In this document: positions 29,914 to 41,334 of the stretch, one piece after another
Position numbering within the stretch: the stretch's first letter is position 1
How the letters are laid out: every line of letters begins with the position of its first letter
From: Symsagittifera roscoffensis
Taxonomy: Eukaryota > Xenacoelomorpha > Acoela > Convolutidae
DNA: 64,000 bases
Assembly: GCF_963678635.1 (NCBI RefSeq)
Contig: NC_087069.1
Coordinates: 48,997,892 to 49,061,891, forward strand
Reading direction: 5' to 3'
Program-made: the position numbers and the translations under genes
The notes under the pieces: generated by a model
The model's input: only the letters and a program-made list of their open reading frames with translations
Databases searched by the model: none
What the model was told of the DNA's origin: nothing

Positions 29914-32433
29914 GTTGTAAATCTCCTGTGAAATAGTTTAATGATCGAAAACGCTGAGAAAAGCGACAACTTCCGCAACCTGTTCAGCGAGTTAGATTAT
30001 CTCTTTAAAAAAAATCACCGGCGTGGGGTTCTTCGATACGTAAGATCAAGTTTTAAAAGAGCCTACTTGGAAAAATCTCATTTCTAGGGACGGCTTCGAC
30101 CTGAACTTAGAAGAAAAAAAGGAATATGTTTCACTTACTGTAAGAAAGATGATGGACCATGCATCAGTACAGTGAAAAGTAGGAAAAATTAGCTCAAGTT
30201 TCCATGTTTTTTGCAAAAAAAAAGTGTTTACTTGTTCGAAAAGTCTAAATGATTAAAATGCGATGCTGGAAAAATCATTCACACTTGAACAACACTGAGA
30301 ATAATAGACAAGTTCATGAGATTAAAACGTTTCAAACTTAGGAAACAGAATCCAATAAGTGAATCCCGAAATAAAACTAACCACAAAATGAATTTTTTTT
30401 TTGAAGTTTAAGTTTATATTGTTTTTGCAGTTGTATGGTTCAGTTTGAGCAGGATTGTTTGAAGCTTTTTTTCGGAAAATTTTGTTCTTTTACCTATTCT
30501 TTGACTTTTTGTAAAAAAAATTGTAAGAAAATTTTTATCCTGATATTGTACGAGAAGAGCGAAAACATTCGAGTTAACATTTCAAAACTCCTATCGTTAA
30601 AATGATTTTTGGATATTTGTACATATCTTATTACGGAAAAGCTATTCACACCATGTCTTTTTATGAGTACATACTGAATTAGAATGCCTTCCACTGATGT
30701 AGAAGTGTCAATCTTTTTTTTATTGATGAAGTAGTGATTTCGAGTTTTCGTACTTTTATTAGCAATGAAGTCCAACTTGTCGATGTGACGTGAAAAAAAG
30801 TATTCTGATGTTCTGTCGAAACATCTGGTCATAAAAGCAGCTGATATGTAAAAAGTTTCGTCTACTTCTGTTTCCAAAACCAAAAAAAAAACTTTTTTAC
30901 ACGGATGACTGGAAAACAAATCTAAAAAAAACGTGCAATTTAGTGCCCAGTCTAACTGCCTTTCTTTGCTTTAAATTGATTAAAATTAAAAATTTCTGCA
31001 GAAACTAATTGAGGATAAAACTAATTAGTGAAGCAAGGCAACTTAAAATGTAGTAGGCAGTTGTTTTCAAACTTTTTTTAAGGTCCTAAATCTTTGGTTA
31101 AAAAATTGACTCTCCTTTTTTAGCCATGACTTTCAGTCACTTTCGATGAATAACAACCATAAATGCTGTTTTCACGTATCGTAGGATAGATTTTGAAAAT
31201 AAAACTTCTGGAATTCTGATCGACTGGCTCAAAAACATGGGAGCTTGGCCTGCTGAAGCAGTTTTTCAGAAGGTAAAAACTATGGCATGTATTCACTTTG
31301 GTAAAATTCCTGGGAATCGTATCCAGCACAGTTATTTTTTCACTCAGCATCGCTAGGTAAAATTTGGATTAAGAAATGATAATTTCATTTGTTGCTTTTT
31401 TTGGACGATCCTCTTAATTTTCACGAACAATTGTTTTGTTTTGCATACTTCTGAGCATGTAATAGCTCCGATATCAAAATTTGTTTGGTTTCTCGAAACA
31501 GTTTTTTTCAGTCATTGGATAGATTTATATTATATAAAAATTCGTATGTGATTTCGCCATCAAGCAATTATCACTAGTGTTTGTGTTGTTTCAGCTACTA
31601 GTGGTGAAATTTAAGGTCACTGTGCAGTGTTTCGTAAGTCCCAGAGCAACATTTTCTGTGACAATGCGCCAAAAAATTAAGATTTTAAGTATTCTGGTAC
31701 TTTACCTTCTCCAGTAATGTTTAGCAGTTTGGTTCAAGTCTTGAAGAGTTTGATCCTTGAATTTCCTTTTAATTTGCAACGAAAGTCTTCAGAAGCTTGA
31801 AAAAACTGTTTATGGACCGGCACCCGAACAACTCAGAAAAGGTATCTTCTTGTATATTTCGATTTTGTATTAAAGACCTATAGAAACTTTCTGGGTTTGC
31901 GGCGTCTGTTCCAGATACTTTTGGGTAGTTTTATAGCTTTTGATGTAGTTAAGAGTAAGAAAGCGCACGGTTTTATCATCAGAAGCGAAACGCTTTATAA
32001 ATTTTTCAATATTTTCCTCATCTCAGGCTGCTTATCAGGCTTATTATTTTTCTGGGGCGAGATAGACCATGGGAATGGCATTAAGTTAGTGATATAGTAT
32101 TTGCTCTTTTTTGTATATTATAGAGCTCATAGCTTTTGCTTGCGAAAAATCATTTCTTCTGGGTTGTTTTGAGAAACAAGATGACATCACAAAAAAAGAG
32201 CCAGTTAAAAACAAAATCTATATTGAAGGAAATGTGATTGGTTTTAAATGATAAAACTTCCGCACTCCTTTGTTTTTTTTGGAGTGGCTGTGCCTACGTA
32301 ATTATCTAGCACTATTATATTAGCAACTGATGTACTATACGCAGAGTTAAAACCTAGCATAATGAATATCGAAAATAATGGTTTTTCTTTGAACCACAAA
32401 GAGTACAGTTAAATTGAAACAACTGATATGACA
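29914..32433. other. AT-rich region, no recognised gene
   Basis: The longest frame is a 141-residue minus-strand ORF at 30,494-30,919 (MFSSHPCKKVFFLVLETEVD ... TRCFDRTSEYFFSRHIDKLD). I do not recognise it, and its Phe/Lys/Ile-rich composition follows the AT-rich DNA. A 76-residue minus ORF at 31,120-31,350 (FEPVDQNSRSFIFKIYPTIR) is likewise unassigned. No repeats, RNA genes or splice-supported exons stand out. Confidence 0.35.
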
Positions 32434-32633
32434 NNNNNNNNNNNNNNNNNNNNNNNNNNNNNNNNNNNNNNNNNNNNNNNNNNNNNNNNNNNNNNNNNNN
32501 NNNNNNNNNNNNNNNNNNNNNNNNNNNNNNNNNNNNNNNNNNNNNNNNNNNNNNNNNNNNNNNNNNNNNNNNNNNNNNNNNNNNNNNNNNNNNNNNNNNN
32601 NNNNNNNNNNNNNNNNNNNNNNNNNNNNNNNNN
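32434..32633. other. Assembly gap of 200 N
   Basis: Exactly 200 undetermined bases, probably a standard scaffold gap of unknown true length. Order and distance of sequence across it should not be trusted. Confidence 0.99.
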
Positions 32634-34118
32634 CTATTTCAGTTTGTTTATTCCTTTTTTATAATTCGATCAAATCGCACATTTTTTTGCTCAGATAGCC
32701 TAATTTGTTTTTTTTTCGCATTGATTAAAACAAAAAAAAATATTCCATAATTGTTATCTTACACACTTTTCTCCGGCGTGGAAGGGACCTAGAGAAAAAA
32801 AAGGTGTTACATTTGTATTTTGAGGAACTGCTGATACTGATTAAACACTGAATTGTGAATTTTTCCAACATTTTCATCGTTGCGCATCCTCACACTGTTT
32901 TTTATCGCTATATTTTCTTGCAGCGAAGAAAAAAATCTAAAATTGATTCTCGAGTAAATTCATTCAGTATAAAGGCTTGACAATTAATCAAATTCAGACA
33001 CTTCCAGTATCAATTTCCTCTATATTTACTTAAACTAGGCTGCCGTGCCGGGAATAGCAATTTGTTGGCCCTTTTTAAGCAATTTTTGCATCACCAATAA
33101 AATGTAAAAATAGTGAAGCCATTTGCCAATTCCACAAGTAAAATTTACGTTATTCTCGGCTGCATGCGCTTGCTCTTTGCAAAAAAAAACAAGCTTTTTA
33201 ATAATTCAACGGAAAAAACCATTGAACACAGAAAAAAAGAGAGCAAATAATTCAGTTGCCTACCGGCCTTGCTCAGACTTAATGCTTTACGTCTTCACGT
33301 TTGCCAAATCACTGTTTTTTTCTTCCGCTATATTTTCAGTAAATTTTACACCTGCACGAGAAAAAATGTGTAGATTATATTTAAACATGGCACAAAAAAA
33401 ATTAAAATGGTTTTGAAGAGAAAAAAACGAAGTTTCTTTAACGTTTTTGTTGTTTTCACAGCAGTTTTTTGAGAAGTAAAGTTCAATTTTCAGCATGTGA
33501 AAGATAAAACTACCGAAAACAGGCTGACGAGGTTCAACTTTGAAAAAAATATATCAACAAAGGTGTAAAACAGTCATTAGCTCATACTTAGTTTTTATGG
33601 TAATGATCCTCGCAAACATCCTCGCAAACGACACAAGTAGTTTGTTTTTTATGGAACTGAAATGATTCTATACGAAATTGATGAGCCTCACTTTTACATT
33701 ATGCCGCCAAAAAAAGGAAACAGATGAGTTGAAAAAGTTAATTGGTGGGCGTCAAATAATTCATACTCCGTGCTGTAAATAGAAACGTTGTAAGATTTTG
33801 GACGCCTGTGACACAAAATTGGACAAAAATTAGAGACCAAAAGCTTCTGATATTGCTTTTGATGGTTGGAGTAGTTATCGTTCTGGAAAATTAGTGTGAA
33901 CATTTCTTTTACTGGTTTATTTCAATCAGCAGTGCAAAATAACTCATAGATTGAACTGACTGTCGTTTTCCCGAGGAATAATGATAAACTCCAGTTAAGC
34001 AGATTCACAGAACCGTTTTAAATCCATGAAAGCTCATTCCTTGTGAGTTTGCGAGGTTAAGCCCACAGGAACAACACCTCTGAAAGTAATTATGATATAC
34101 AGGCTCTTTTACGCCTTC
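32634..34118. other. AT-rich region, nothing recognised
   Basis: Only short frames in AT-rich sequence, such as 33,123-33,416 on the plus strand and 33,694-33,903 on the minus strand. None shows a family resemblance. No repeat structure was seen. Confidence 0.35.
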
Positions 34119-34690
34119 AATACATGCTCTCTCAAAATTGCATCCGGCTAGCAACTTTCCAGTATTTTCATCTCTCACGTATCAAAGTTTCAATCCCATA
34201 TCCTTAAAAGTTGCAGAGCAAACGACAAAATTGTGATAAAAAATTAGTTCAATTTCTCATTGAAATTAAAAGTTGCAACTGTTTTTCCGTGACTGTATTT
34301 GTGTATTTCCTGTCACAAAAAACAAATTCAACAAGGACTGAATTATCAATACCTGGTTTACCGTGGCTTTTAAATATCGATCGTTATATTTCTACCGTTG
34401 CAGAAAAACGTTCGCCCGGCTACTGAATGGTTTTACATTCTCATTAATTACTCCGCCACAAAATATTTGAAAAATTTTAATCATATTCTTTGAAGAAAAC
34501 TTTTTTTACAATTGTCACTTAATATCCAATTCTACTTTATCACGTCAAGAAGAGAAGTTAATCTGAAAGATACCTGAATTGAAACTTAGCGACATCTGTT
34601 CTGCAATTGCTGTTCATCACGAAATTGGCACCAGTTAGAAACACTTTTTTAACAAAATATAAATTGCGAATTTGGCTTCGAGTAAACCAA

Positions 34691-34945
34691 ATGGCTCTCA
34701 GCCACGATGACGATCATGAAGATAAATGTATACGGAGAGTTGACCATGCAGTTGAATTTCATAGTGTCGAAACTCATTACAATATTAAATGTCCAGGCTG
34801 CAATTTTGTGAAGAAACTGGAAAATTTGGACCAGCAATCATCAACCGAGGTGCAAATACTTCTCTGCAAAGAATGTCACGGCTACTTTCTGTTGACGAAG
34901 AAAAAAAAACTTGATGGTCTTATGATGCGGTTAACATACAGTTGA
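34691..34945 (+). CDS. Unrecognised zinc-ribbon-like ORF
   Basis: Starting at MALSHDDDHEDKCIRRVDHA (an upstream in-frame Met at 34,607 is also possible) the ORF holds IKCPGCNFVKKLENL and LLCKECHGYFLLTKKK. These are two CxxC pairs about 28 residues apart, as in a zinc ribbon. After a single TGA the same frame stays open for about 65 more codons (NSSEHSAKKSIRIPSTKITN ... to about 35,140), so the coding signal may be longer, with one stop or a splice. It lies wholly in the 765-bp segment missing from duplication copy 2. Family unknown. Confidence 0.35.
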   Translation: MALSHDDDHEDKCIRRVDHAVEFHSVETHYNIKCPGCNFVKKLENLDQQSSTEVQILLCKECHGYFLLTKKKKLDGLMMRLTYS

Positions 34946-35824
34946 AATTCCAGCGAACATTCTGCAAAAAAGTCCATAAGAATTCCATCTACAAAAATAA
35001 CTAACTGGGGTTCGTCTGAAAACATCGAAGTTAAACGTTTTCTACTGTCTAATAGGTTTGACGTAAAGAAAAAAATCTTAAAGGATTGCTCCGAAGAAGT
35101 ATTCGAGGTTAACCTCGTGGTCGGATCTTCTAAAAACTAATTTATGTCGATTTATACTCAATTAACTTGTAAAACTTCTCTTTAGTTTTTATCTGTGGCG
35201 GATATAGGGAAGTGGCGATAGCTTGACAAAAAGGCCGTCCGACAGTCCTCAATGACATCATTTTATATCCAATTTTGGTTGAATCAGCCGAAAATTTTTC
35301 TAAAGACTCATTTGGCCCAAAAACAAAATTAAACAGTACTGAGGAGAAAATATAAATCAAATTGTCCACAAAACACTCATATTACAATTACTCGAAACAA
35401 GAGCCGTGCAAACTGTTTTAACGTTTTTTTTTCCAAATCCGCTCACTCATCTTTCTTCCCTGAGTTCTATTGCAAGTTTTATATCAAGCAGCTACAATAA
35501 CCAAATGAAGCTTCTCGTCTTTTGTGCCCGCTTCCAGGTTTGAACAAAACCTTTAAACCGTAGTCATTGTTTTTACGAGCTCGCATGTGATAACATTTTT
35601 TTTCATAAATTTGTATAAAGTTTGCTAACCAAGTTTCACTAAAAAGATGACTCTAAATTGATTCTTGATTGATTTACAGTTATTGAAATTCCACTAACAT
35701 ATTTCATCTTTTTCTCTCTAAATGTAGTGTTATTTCTTGAAATTAAACTTTTACAAAAGACATTTTTGTTAAAATGTAGACCACTGCATGCAGCTGCCAA
35801 GGTCTTTGCGTTTCTACGCGCACC

Positions 35825-36675
35825 GACCGCCCATGGATTATAATCGTTTATAATGGACTCCTGGGACCGTCGGTTACTGTTGCCAAGATGATCCATTATA
35901 ATCAATTTTTTTAAATAAAAACCATCAAAATCCACTATAATCGATTATAGTCCATTTTAATTTTTAGAACTGTATTCGATTGTTTTTGCAGAAATTTTGC
36001 ATTTTCTGCAAACTTTGCAAGAAATTTGAAAATTTTATGTCTTTTTTTTGCTAAATGCCATGTCTCAACGTCAAACCCTCAAGTTTTTTACCTCCTCCAC
36101 ATCTAAATAGGGGTAAACTGGGAAAATGGGGGGGGTTTATAAACTGGAGGGAGGGGGGTATACTGGAGGGGTGTCAATCATTAACAGCCCTCCCCCAAAA
36201 TCTACCAATAAATAATCCCCCATGTTCAACCATGAGGTGGTGGTAAAATTGCAGAGGGTATTAACAGAGGGGGAGAGTAAAACATATGAGTATGTAAACT
36301 GAGATAAATTGAAAAAGTAGGGACAAAAATATTTATAATTTTTTTGTTAAATGTAACATTTCGTGAAACGTAATAAGTAGCAACTGCACTAAACAGCAAA
36401 TAAGATAACTTTGAAAACTATTGTAAATTTCACGATTAACTTCTCAAAAAACAATTTTTGTAACTGATTAGAATTTATTAGAATGGATTACTTTGGCGCT
36501 GAAAATTGTCAGACTATGATTCATTTTCAAAGGATTATAATTTTAATTAATGGAGTAAATTGACATTAAAACATTAGTATTGCAATCCACTTTTTTTGGA
36601 TTATAATCGATTATTTTGTACTTTTGTAGATACTGACCATGTTGTGACAATATAATCAATTTTCATCCATGGGCG
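35825..36675. mobile_element. Possible TIR element rich in ATAATCGATTATA palindromes
   Basis: The left side reads CCGCCCATGGATTATAATCG (35,826 on) and the right side ends ...ATCCATGGGCGCTCGC (about 36,665-36,680), whose reverse complement GCGCCCATGGAT is close to the left end. Inside, TATAATCGATTATA-like palindromes and CCATTATAATC motifs recur at least six times. Duplication copy 2 has the left end at about 55,005. No coding sequence. G-rich stretches at 36,125-36,180 add to the odd composition. Confidence 0.35.
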
Positions 36676-38062
36676 CTCGCTGCGGATAACGTAAACACAA
36701 TACAAATTTTTCAATGCAAAATTCTGCTGTTTTTCTACTGAATCGATACGACCCGGGTCGAGATATCCAACATGTGTGAAGTGACTCTGCTGTTGTTACC
36801 AAAATGAAAACCGATTAAATTTCTCGGCCACACAAGAAACCGCAATAATATAGAAGTTATTGGGGCAAAAAAGTCTGGGAGGTGCTTGCCTCCAAAGTTT
36901 AGGATACGATACAGATAGCGTTGCAGCGTTCTTTGCATAAATGACGAGAAAAAGAATTAATATTTATCAAGACAGTAAATCGCTTTACCCATATATCATT
37001 ATAGCTGATTGGTAAGAAAAAAAACTGTTTACTTGTTTTTTTCTACTTTTTTTTATAAATAGCGCTTACTTTTTTTTATAAAATCTTCTTGCAGACTTCA
37101 CTTTGACGGCCTCGATCCCCATTTGTCAAGCCATTTCATGGTTCCAATCCAGACTTTTCTTACATTAATTTCGTAATTGCTTTACTAGTGAACTAAGTTC
37201 GTTGTGCTCGTTTCTTTCATTAGCGCAACAGCGATACGTTTTGCTACAGACCCATCATTTCGGTGCATCCAAGTTCTCGTTTAAGTTTCGTCCTAACTCT
37301 CAAATTAGACAAACTAGGAGCTTACAAAAAGAAAACAAAATCTAAATTGAGGGATCTTTTGGATCGAGTCATGTTCAATAGCATAGTATTGAAGAAACTC
37401 GAGATGTATTGTGACTGCTTCTTCTACAAAAGCTTTTAAGTTGTAACTTAAATTAACTCGAAAACTTTAACGCAAAAATTTTATTTGCTAGAATCCTAAA
37501 ACCTTTTTTCCAACTAGTTTCACACTAACTATGCCTTCAGGCTTACTATTGCTCTCTACTTTTTCTACTCTCTTCTAGTTAGATTTTTGCATTTAGTAAT
37601 TATTTAGTAAATACTTGAGTAAATCTGCCATCATCTAGGTCTATAATCAGAAAAAAAAAACATCGTAAACAAAAACTGCAACATGAAATACCTTATAGTG
37701 ACTATTGTTTGCAACAACTTAATTCACGTTCAAGAACTTAATTCATGGTCAATTTTCTCCAAAACTGAATGTCAGTTTTTTAACTTGTGATTTTTAACAC
37801 AAAAACATTGTTAATCTTAACACAAAAAAAATTTTCTCAAAAGAAAATGTAAGAGAGTTCATTTTGCTTTTTAGGTTGTTGTTTACGAGTCAAATCTATA
37901 GAATCATAGCACGTTACAAAGTTCGGATTTCTTGGGTGTTTGGAATGAAAGACCAACAGTTTGAGAAGACGTTTAATCGTATTGTGCTGAAAAACGACCG
38001 CGCAAACAACCGAATGTCGTTCAAATCGTGTTTCTAGTAAACCCACTATAGTCATTCAAGAA
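36676..38062. other. Spacer, no gene seen
   Basis: AT-rich. At 36,751-36,763 the sequence ACCCGGGTCGAGA equals the terminus of the GCTCAAA-rich element but is not followed by its internal repeats. From about 37,600 it is shared with duplication copy 2. Short ORFs (36,735-36,938 and 37,837-38,055 on the minus strand) are unrecognised. Confidence 0.4.
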
Positions 38063-38830
38063 GGGTTATCTTGCCAGATCTTGCATGATTCCTGCAGTTG
38101 AGGGTCATTTTGGAAACTTTTGCAAGATGTAGGTTATCTTGCAAGATCTTGCAAACAAGAGTGAGATTATTTTGCAAGTATCCTGCGAGATTGTTGCAAG
38201 ATCTTGTAAGATAACGTACTACAGTTTTTTAAAAATTTATTTTGAGCACAAGAAAAGTACTATGAAGATCCATTTTGTCTATGGTCACAAAGAATTATAA
38301 GTATAAATTCGGATTAAGACTTCAGTTTGACCAAATTCTAAAATAGTTCATACTTATGCTCATTTTTCAGTTTTCGTAATGTAAGAAGTTTCAGGTTGAG
38401 GTTTCAATTTTTTGCATTTTTAAATTTTATTGAAATAATTCATTTATTTTTGCAGCTCTAGTGGTTGAAGTTTATGTTTACGTTTTTTATGTCAAAGTTC
38501 TAATAAATAGAATCAATTAGCTTGAGATATTTTGCATATTGTGTTTAAATGAATACGATAAACAATTATGCGGTTATATTTTTCTATTTTATCTTCTATT
38601 GATTTGTTTATTCACTAAAAAGGATAAAACTTGTTTGTGGTATTGCTTCCTTCGTACACAAAACATATAGGTTCTTTAAGCTGTTATAAAGCTGTTTTTT
38701 TTTTCTCACAAAAAATCAAATACTTAAATATTTTTCTTAAAAACGCTTATTTTTAAGATTATCTATAGCAAGATCTTGCATTTTTCAAAAACATGCATTG
38801 CCTCTTAAGAATTTTGCAAAATAACCTCCC
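38063..38830. mobile_element. ATCTTGCAAGAT-type TIR element, copy 1
   Basis: Starts GGGTTATCTTGCCAGATCTT and ends ...GAATTTTGCAAAATAACCTC CC (reverse complement GGGAGGTTATTTTGCAAAAT). The ends are imperfect inverted repeats. Near the left end the palindrome ATCTTGCAAGAT and its half CTTGCAAGA recur six to eight times within 150 bp. About 770 bp long, non-coding, AT-rich inside. The counterpart at 56,890-57,658 keeps the right end as CTTGCAAGATAACC, closer to the palindrome. Confidence 0.6.
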
Positions 38831-39715
38831 TTGATCGGCCTTGTAAACTTATAAACTTCGATTATTGGAAACTCGCCGTCAAAATGCAGAAGTTTTCCAG
38901 TAACTTTGAATTCTTTTACCTCAATGAGCGGCTGTTTTGCTGCAAGGTCAAACTACTGAACATATACTAAAATTTCTAAATGTGAGCAGGCGCGAACTCA
39001 CAAAACTAATTTAAACTTTTCTTCTAAGTATTTGGATGAAGTCGGTCATCATCTAGGCCTTCAATCTAAGAACTTCAGAAAACAAAAAACTTGAACATAT
39101 TATATTTTGTTGAGACCAATCTTAGCTTCCTTTTTTAGCAATGTTCACAAAAAGTGGTGTTGTCATTTTCTTAGAAAAAATTATTGTTCGTTTTTTAATT
39201 TTAGGGTTGTGCTCGTAATTGCAAAAATTTCTTCCAAAAAAAAGGTTTTTCAAATTGTTTAGTTTTTTAGTGTTGTTTCCGAACCAATTGATTTTACTTA
39301 CACCGTGTAAACCATAGTCGAGATTTACTGACTGATTTGTTTTGTTTTAAAATGCAAATAGTTTGAGTGCATTTTTCATTTAAGTTAGCAATCTTTATAT
39401 CAAAAAATTTCACCGAAGCCTAAAACACTTCCCGGAAAAACTTCTCTCATCAAGTTTGCGGTTTTCTTCTGTAATTGAGCAGCGGCTTTTTTGGTAGGTA
39501 TTTGAGCTATTACAAAAATTAATACTATATCACATGCTTTAAAATTTAATCACCGAATTCATCGATCTTGCTAGCGCTCATAGCGATGAGTGCGTTTGAA
39601 TCTAACCGCTACGAAGAATTTCCTTGCCGTTGCACCCAGCATTGAGATAATTCGCATATGTAATACCATCAAGAAAACAAATGTTTAATCTGATTTTTTT
39701 AAAAATCTCAATCTG

Positions 39716-39958
39716 GTGCAATCAAAACCATTTGGTTTGGCGCAATTGGTCAGAAAGATCTGTGAACAGATACCTTATCTATATCTGAGCAAAATGGGGA
39801 GCCAGAATATCACAACAGAAAACCAGACGTCATGCCTTGAGTTAACTCCCACTCAAAGAATTCACCGATCTGTTCAACAAGGAAAACCAAAAATTAGAAA
39901 ATTTCAGAATTTTTTTTTCACAGAAAAAACGACCAGGAAAAAAATTGAAAAGATGTAA
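39716..39958 (+). CDS. Small ORF conserved between the two duplication copies
   Basis: 80 codons. The core KMGSQNITTENQTSCLELTP, TQRIHRSVQQGKPKIRKFQN and FFFTEKTTRKK is the same, with one or two changes, as in the ORF at 58,175-58,378. The flanking residues differ because of frame-shifting indels. Basic at the C-terminus, no recognised domain. Another frame just downstream in both copies reads CFICKTNN(Q/I)VLVRVRHVDK, so a gene with an intron or frameshift is possible. Function unknown. Confidence 0.3.
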   Translation: MQSKPFGLAQLVRKICEQIPYLYLSKMGSQNITTENQTSCLELTPTQRIHRSVQQGKPKIRKFQNFFFTEKTTRKKIEKM

Positions 39959-40240
39959 TTTTCATGAATCGTGATCTCAGATGCTCAATGACTGTTTCAT
40001 CTGCAAAACTAACAACCAAGTTCTCGTAAGAGTTAGGCATGTCGACAAAGACGTTCGTGGAGTTCTACACTACATCGTACAACATGGCAAAAACCTCCAA
40101 AAAATGTTATTATGCGAATCCAGGAGCTGAAAATGATAAGTGCAACCAGCGTGAAGGGTAGTTTTTAAGACCGAGCCAGGTGAAAGTTTTCAAAGAATCG
40201 ACCGAAAACGGAGAGATTAGAACCGTTGGAATGGCGATCA

Positions 40241-40866
40241 ATATCGAGATCCCAATGCCGCCACTTCCACATTTAAAGGTGTCATGAAATGAAAAGAGTG
40301 CGTATCTGGTTTTCAATAAGGTTTGCGGTGACAGCTGCCTATCTGAAGCGCCTGGTACTAATGGTAGGAGACAAAGAATCAAACTAGCTAGATGGCCCTG
40401 GGATACTGCGATTCCCCAGTGTCGGCTTTAGACTGGTCAATCTTTATCTGTCGATTGCAAAAAAGGTCCATATGAAATGGCTTGGCTGGAATAATACCGG
40501 AATGAAGACAGACGATGGATACCGTTGGCACTGTGGATGCGAGACACTTCGGGTAAAAAGACAGCAGGCAGATCCAAGAGACAAAAAAAGAGACCAAAGG
40601 TATTCAGTTCATAATGCAAATACATATCGATGGATGGCGATGAAACGGAGCAATAACAAAGAGAGTTTTTGTATATCTCAACGTCGATTTTGGCGCAGTA
40701 GGAAATTCGAATTTGAATTTGATGCAGATAAAACTTTAACACACTTCATTTTGATCAAACAGGTTAAATAAATCTACATCAGGACTGCTATACAGTTAAT
40801 TCAACCTTTCGAGTAGCATCCCTTTACGTTACCTAGAAACAAACGGTAGGGCACTGAAATTAGGAG
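40241..40866 (+). other. Unassigned ORF region after duplication copy 1
   Basis: A plus-strand ORF at 40,472-40,771 (99 residues) reads MKWLGWNNTGMKTDDGYRWH, then CGCETLRVKRQQADPRDKKR and RRFWRSRKFEFEFDADKTLT. DGYRWHC and the FW.RSKFEF...LTHFI pattern faintly recall the zinc ribbon of ISXO2-like transposases. The match is too weak to name. Minus-strand frames over the same bases are probably shadows. Confidence 0.25.
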
Positions 40867-41334
40867 TTACCGATGGTAAAACAGCGAAAACTTACTTTCA
40901 TTGTCTAATATGTAAAGCCGACTGAATTTATTAAAGAAACACTTGAACCCAATTTCAGTCATTACGTTAAGGTTATTGGGGATTAGTTTGTTGTCAATCA
41001 AAAATTTATACGCATTGATGACTATCAAAGAAACAGAATTTTTCATTTTCGTAGTCCCAAGAGCTAGCAAAATTAACAAACCCTTAGATTTAGATCGCGT
41101 TTTCATGGTTGAAGTTTTATCTCTAATCAAGAATTTTAAAGGTGACTCATTTCTTAGATGTCGAAAGGTTTCGTGAAAAATCTGAATTAAAAATAAATCA
41201 AAAACGTTGTGAATATTACATTCGATGAACACGTTCGTAATATGTTCGTATTTACGTTTAAAAAATAAAGTACTCAAAATCTTTTTCTGTACTAAATAAA
41301 TTTTATCCGTATTTTTTTTTGGCGCCACACCCAT
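40867..41334 (-). CDS. LINE D C-terminal region
   Basis: 155 residues beginning MGVAPKKNTDKIYLVQKKIL. It overlaps the end of the RT ORF by 32 bases in another frame, at an A-run (AAAAAAAAAT), which suggests a single slippage indel. IYLVQKKILSTLFFKRKYEH and VFDLFLIQIFHETFRHLRNE match the usual helical tail after the thumb of CR1/Jockey-like LINEs. It ends ...NESKFSLFYHR. Confidence 0.7.
   Translation of the reverse strand: MGVAPKKNTDKIYLVQKKILSTLFFKRKYEHITNVFIECNIHNVFDLFLIQIFHETFRHLRNESPLKFLIRDKTSTMKTRSKSKGLLILLALGTTKMKNSVSLIVINAYKFLIDNKLIPNNLNVMTEIGFKCFFNKFSRLYILDNESKFSLFYHR

Larger units (their letters stand above)
34119..40240 (+). repeat. Segmental duplication, copy 1
   Basis: Matches copy 2 (54,069-59,587) in the same orientation in three blocks. 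34,119-34,650 matches 54,069-54,590. 35,415-36,115 matches 54,595-55,400. 37,600-40,240 matches 56,415-59,587. Both begin CATGCTCTCTCAAAATTGCA and end at GGAATGGCGATC. Differences are scattered substitutions of several percent plus large indels: copy 1 has about 765 bp (34,650-35,415) and about 400 bp (39,255-39,655) that copy 2 lacks. The middle segment (36,115-37,600) is not shared. The content is nested transposable elements and a small ORF. Confidence 0.88.

Noticed and set aside
30494-30919. A 141-residue ORF as a possible host gene
   Set aside because: No recognisable domain, Phe/Lys/Ile-rich as expected from AT-rich DNA, no splice or neighbour support.
36125-36180. G-rich stretch as a G-quadruplex signal
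   Set aside because: Runs of G are short and unevenly spaced; without copies elsewhere there is no reason to call a function.
40472-40771. ISXO2-like transposase
   Set aside because: DGYRWHC and a FW.RSKFEF pattern are suggestive, but spacing is wrong and the catalytic domain is absent.
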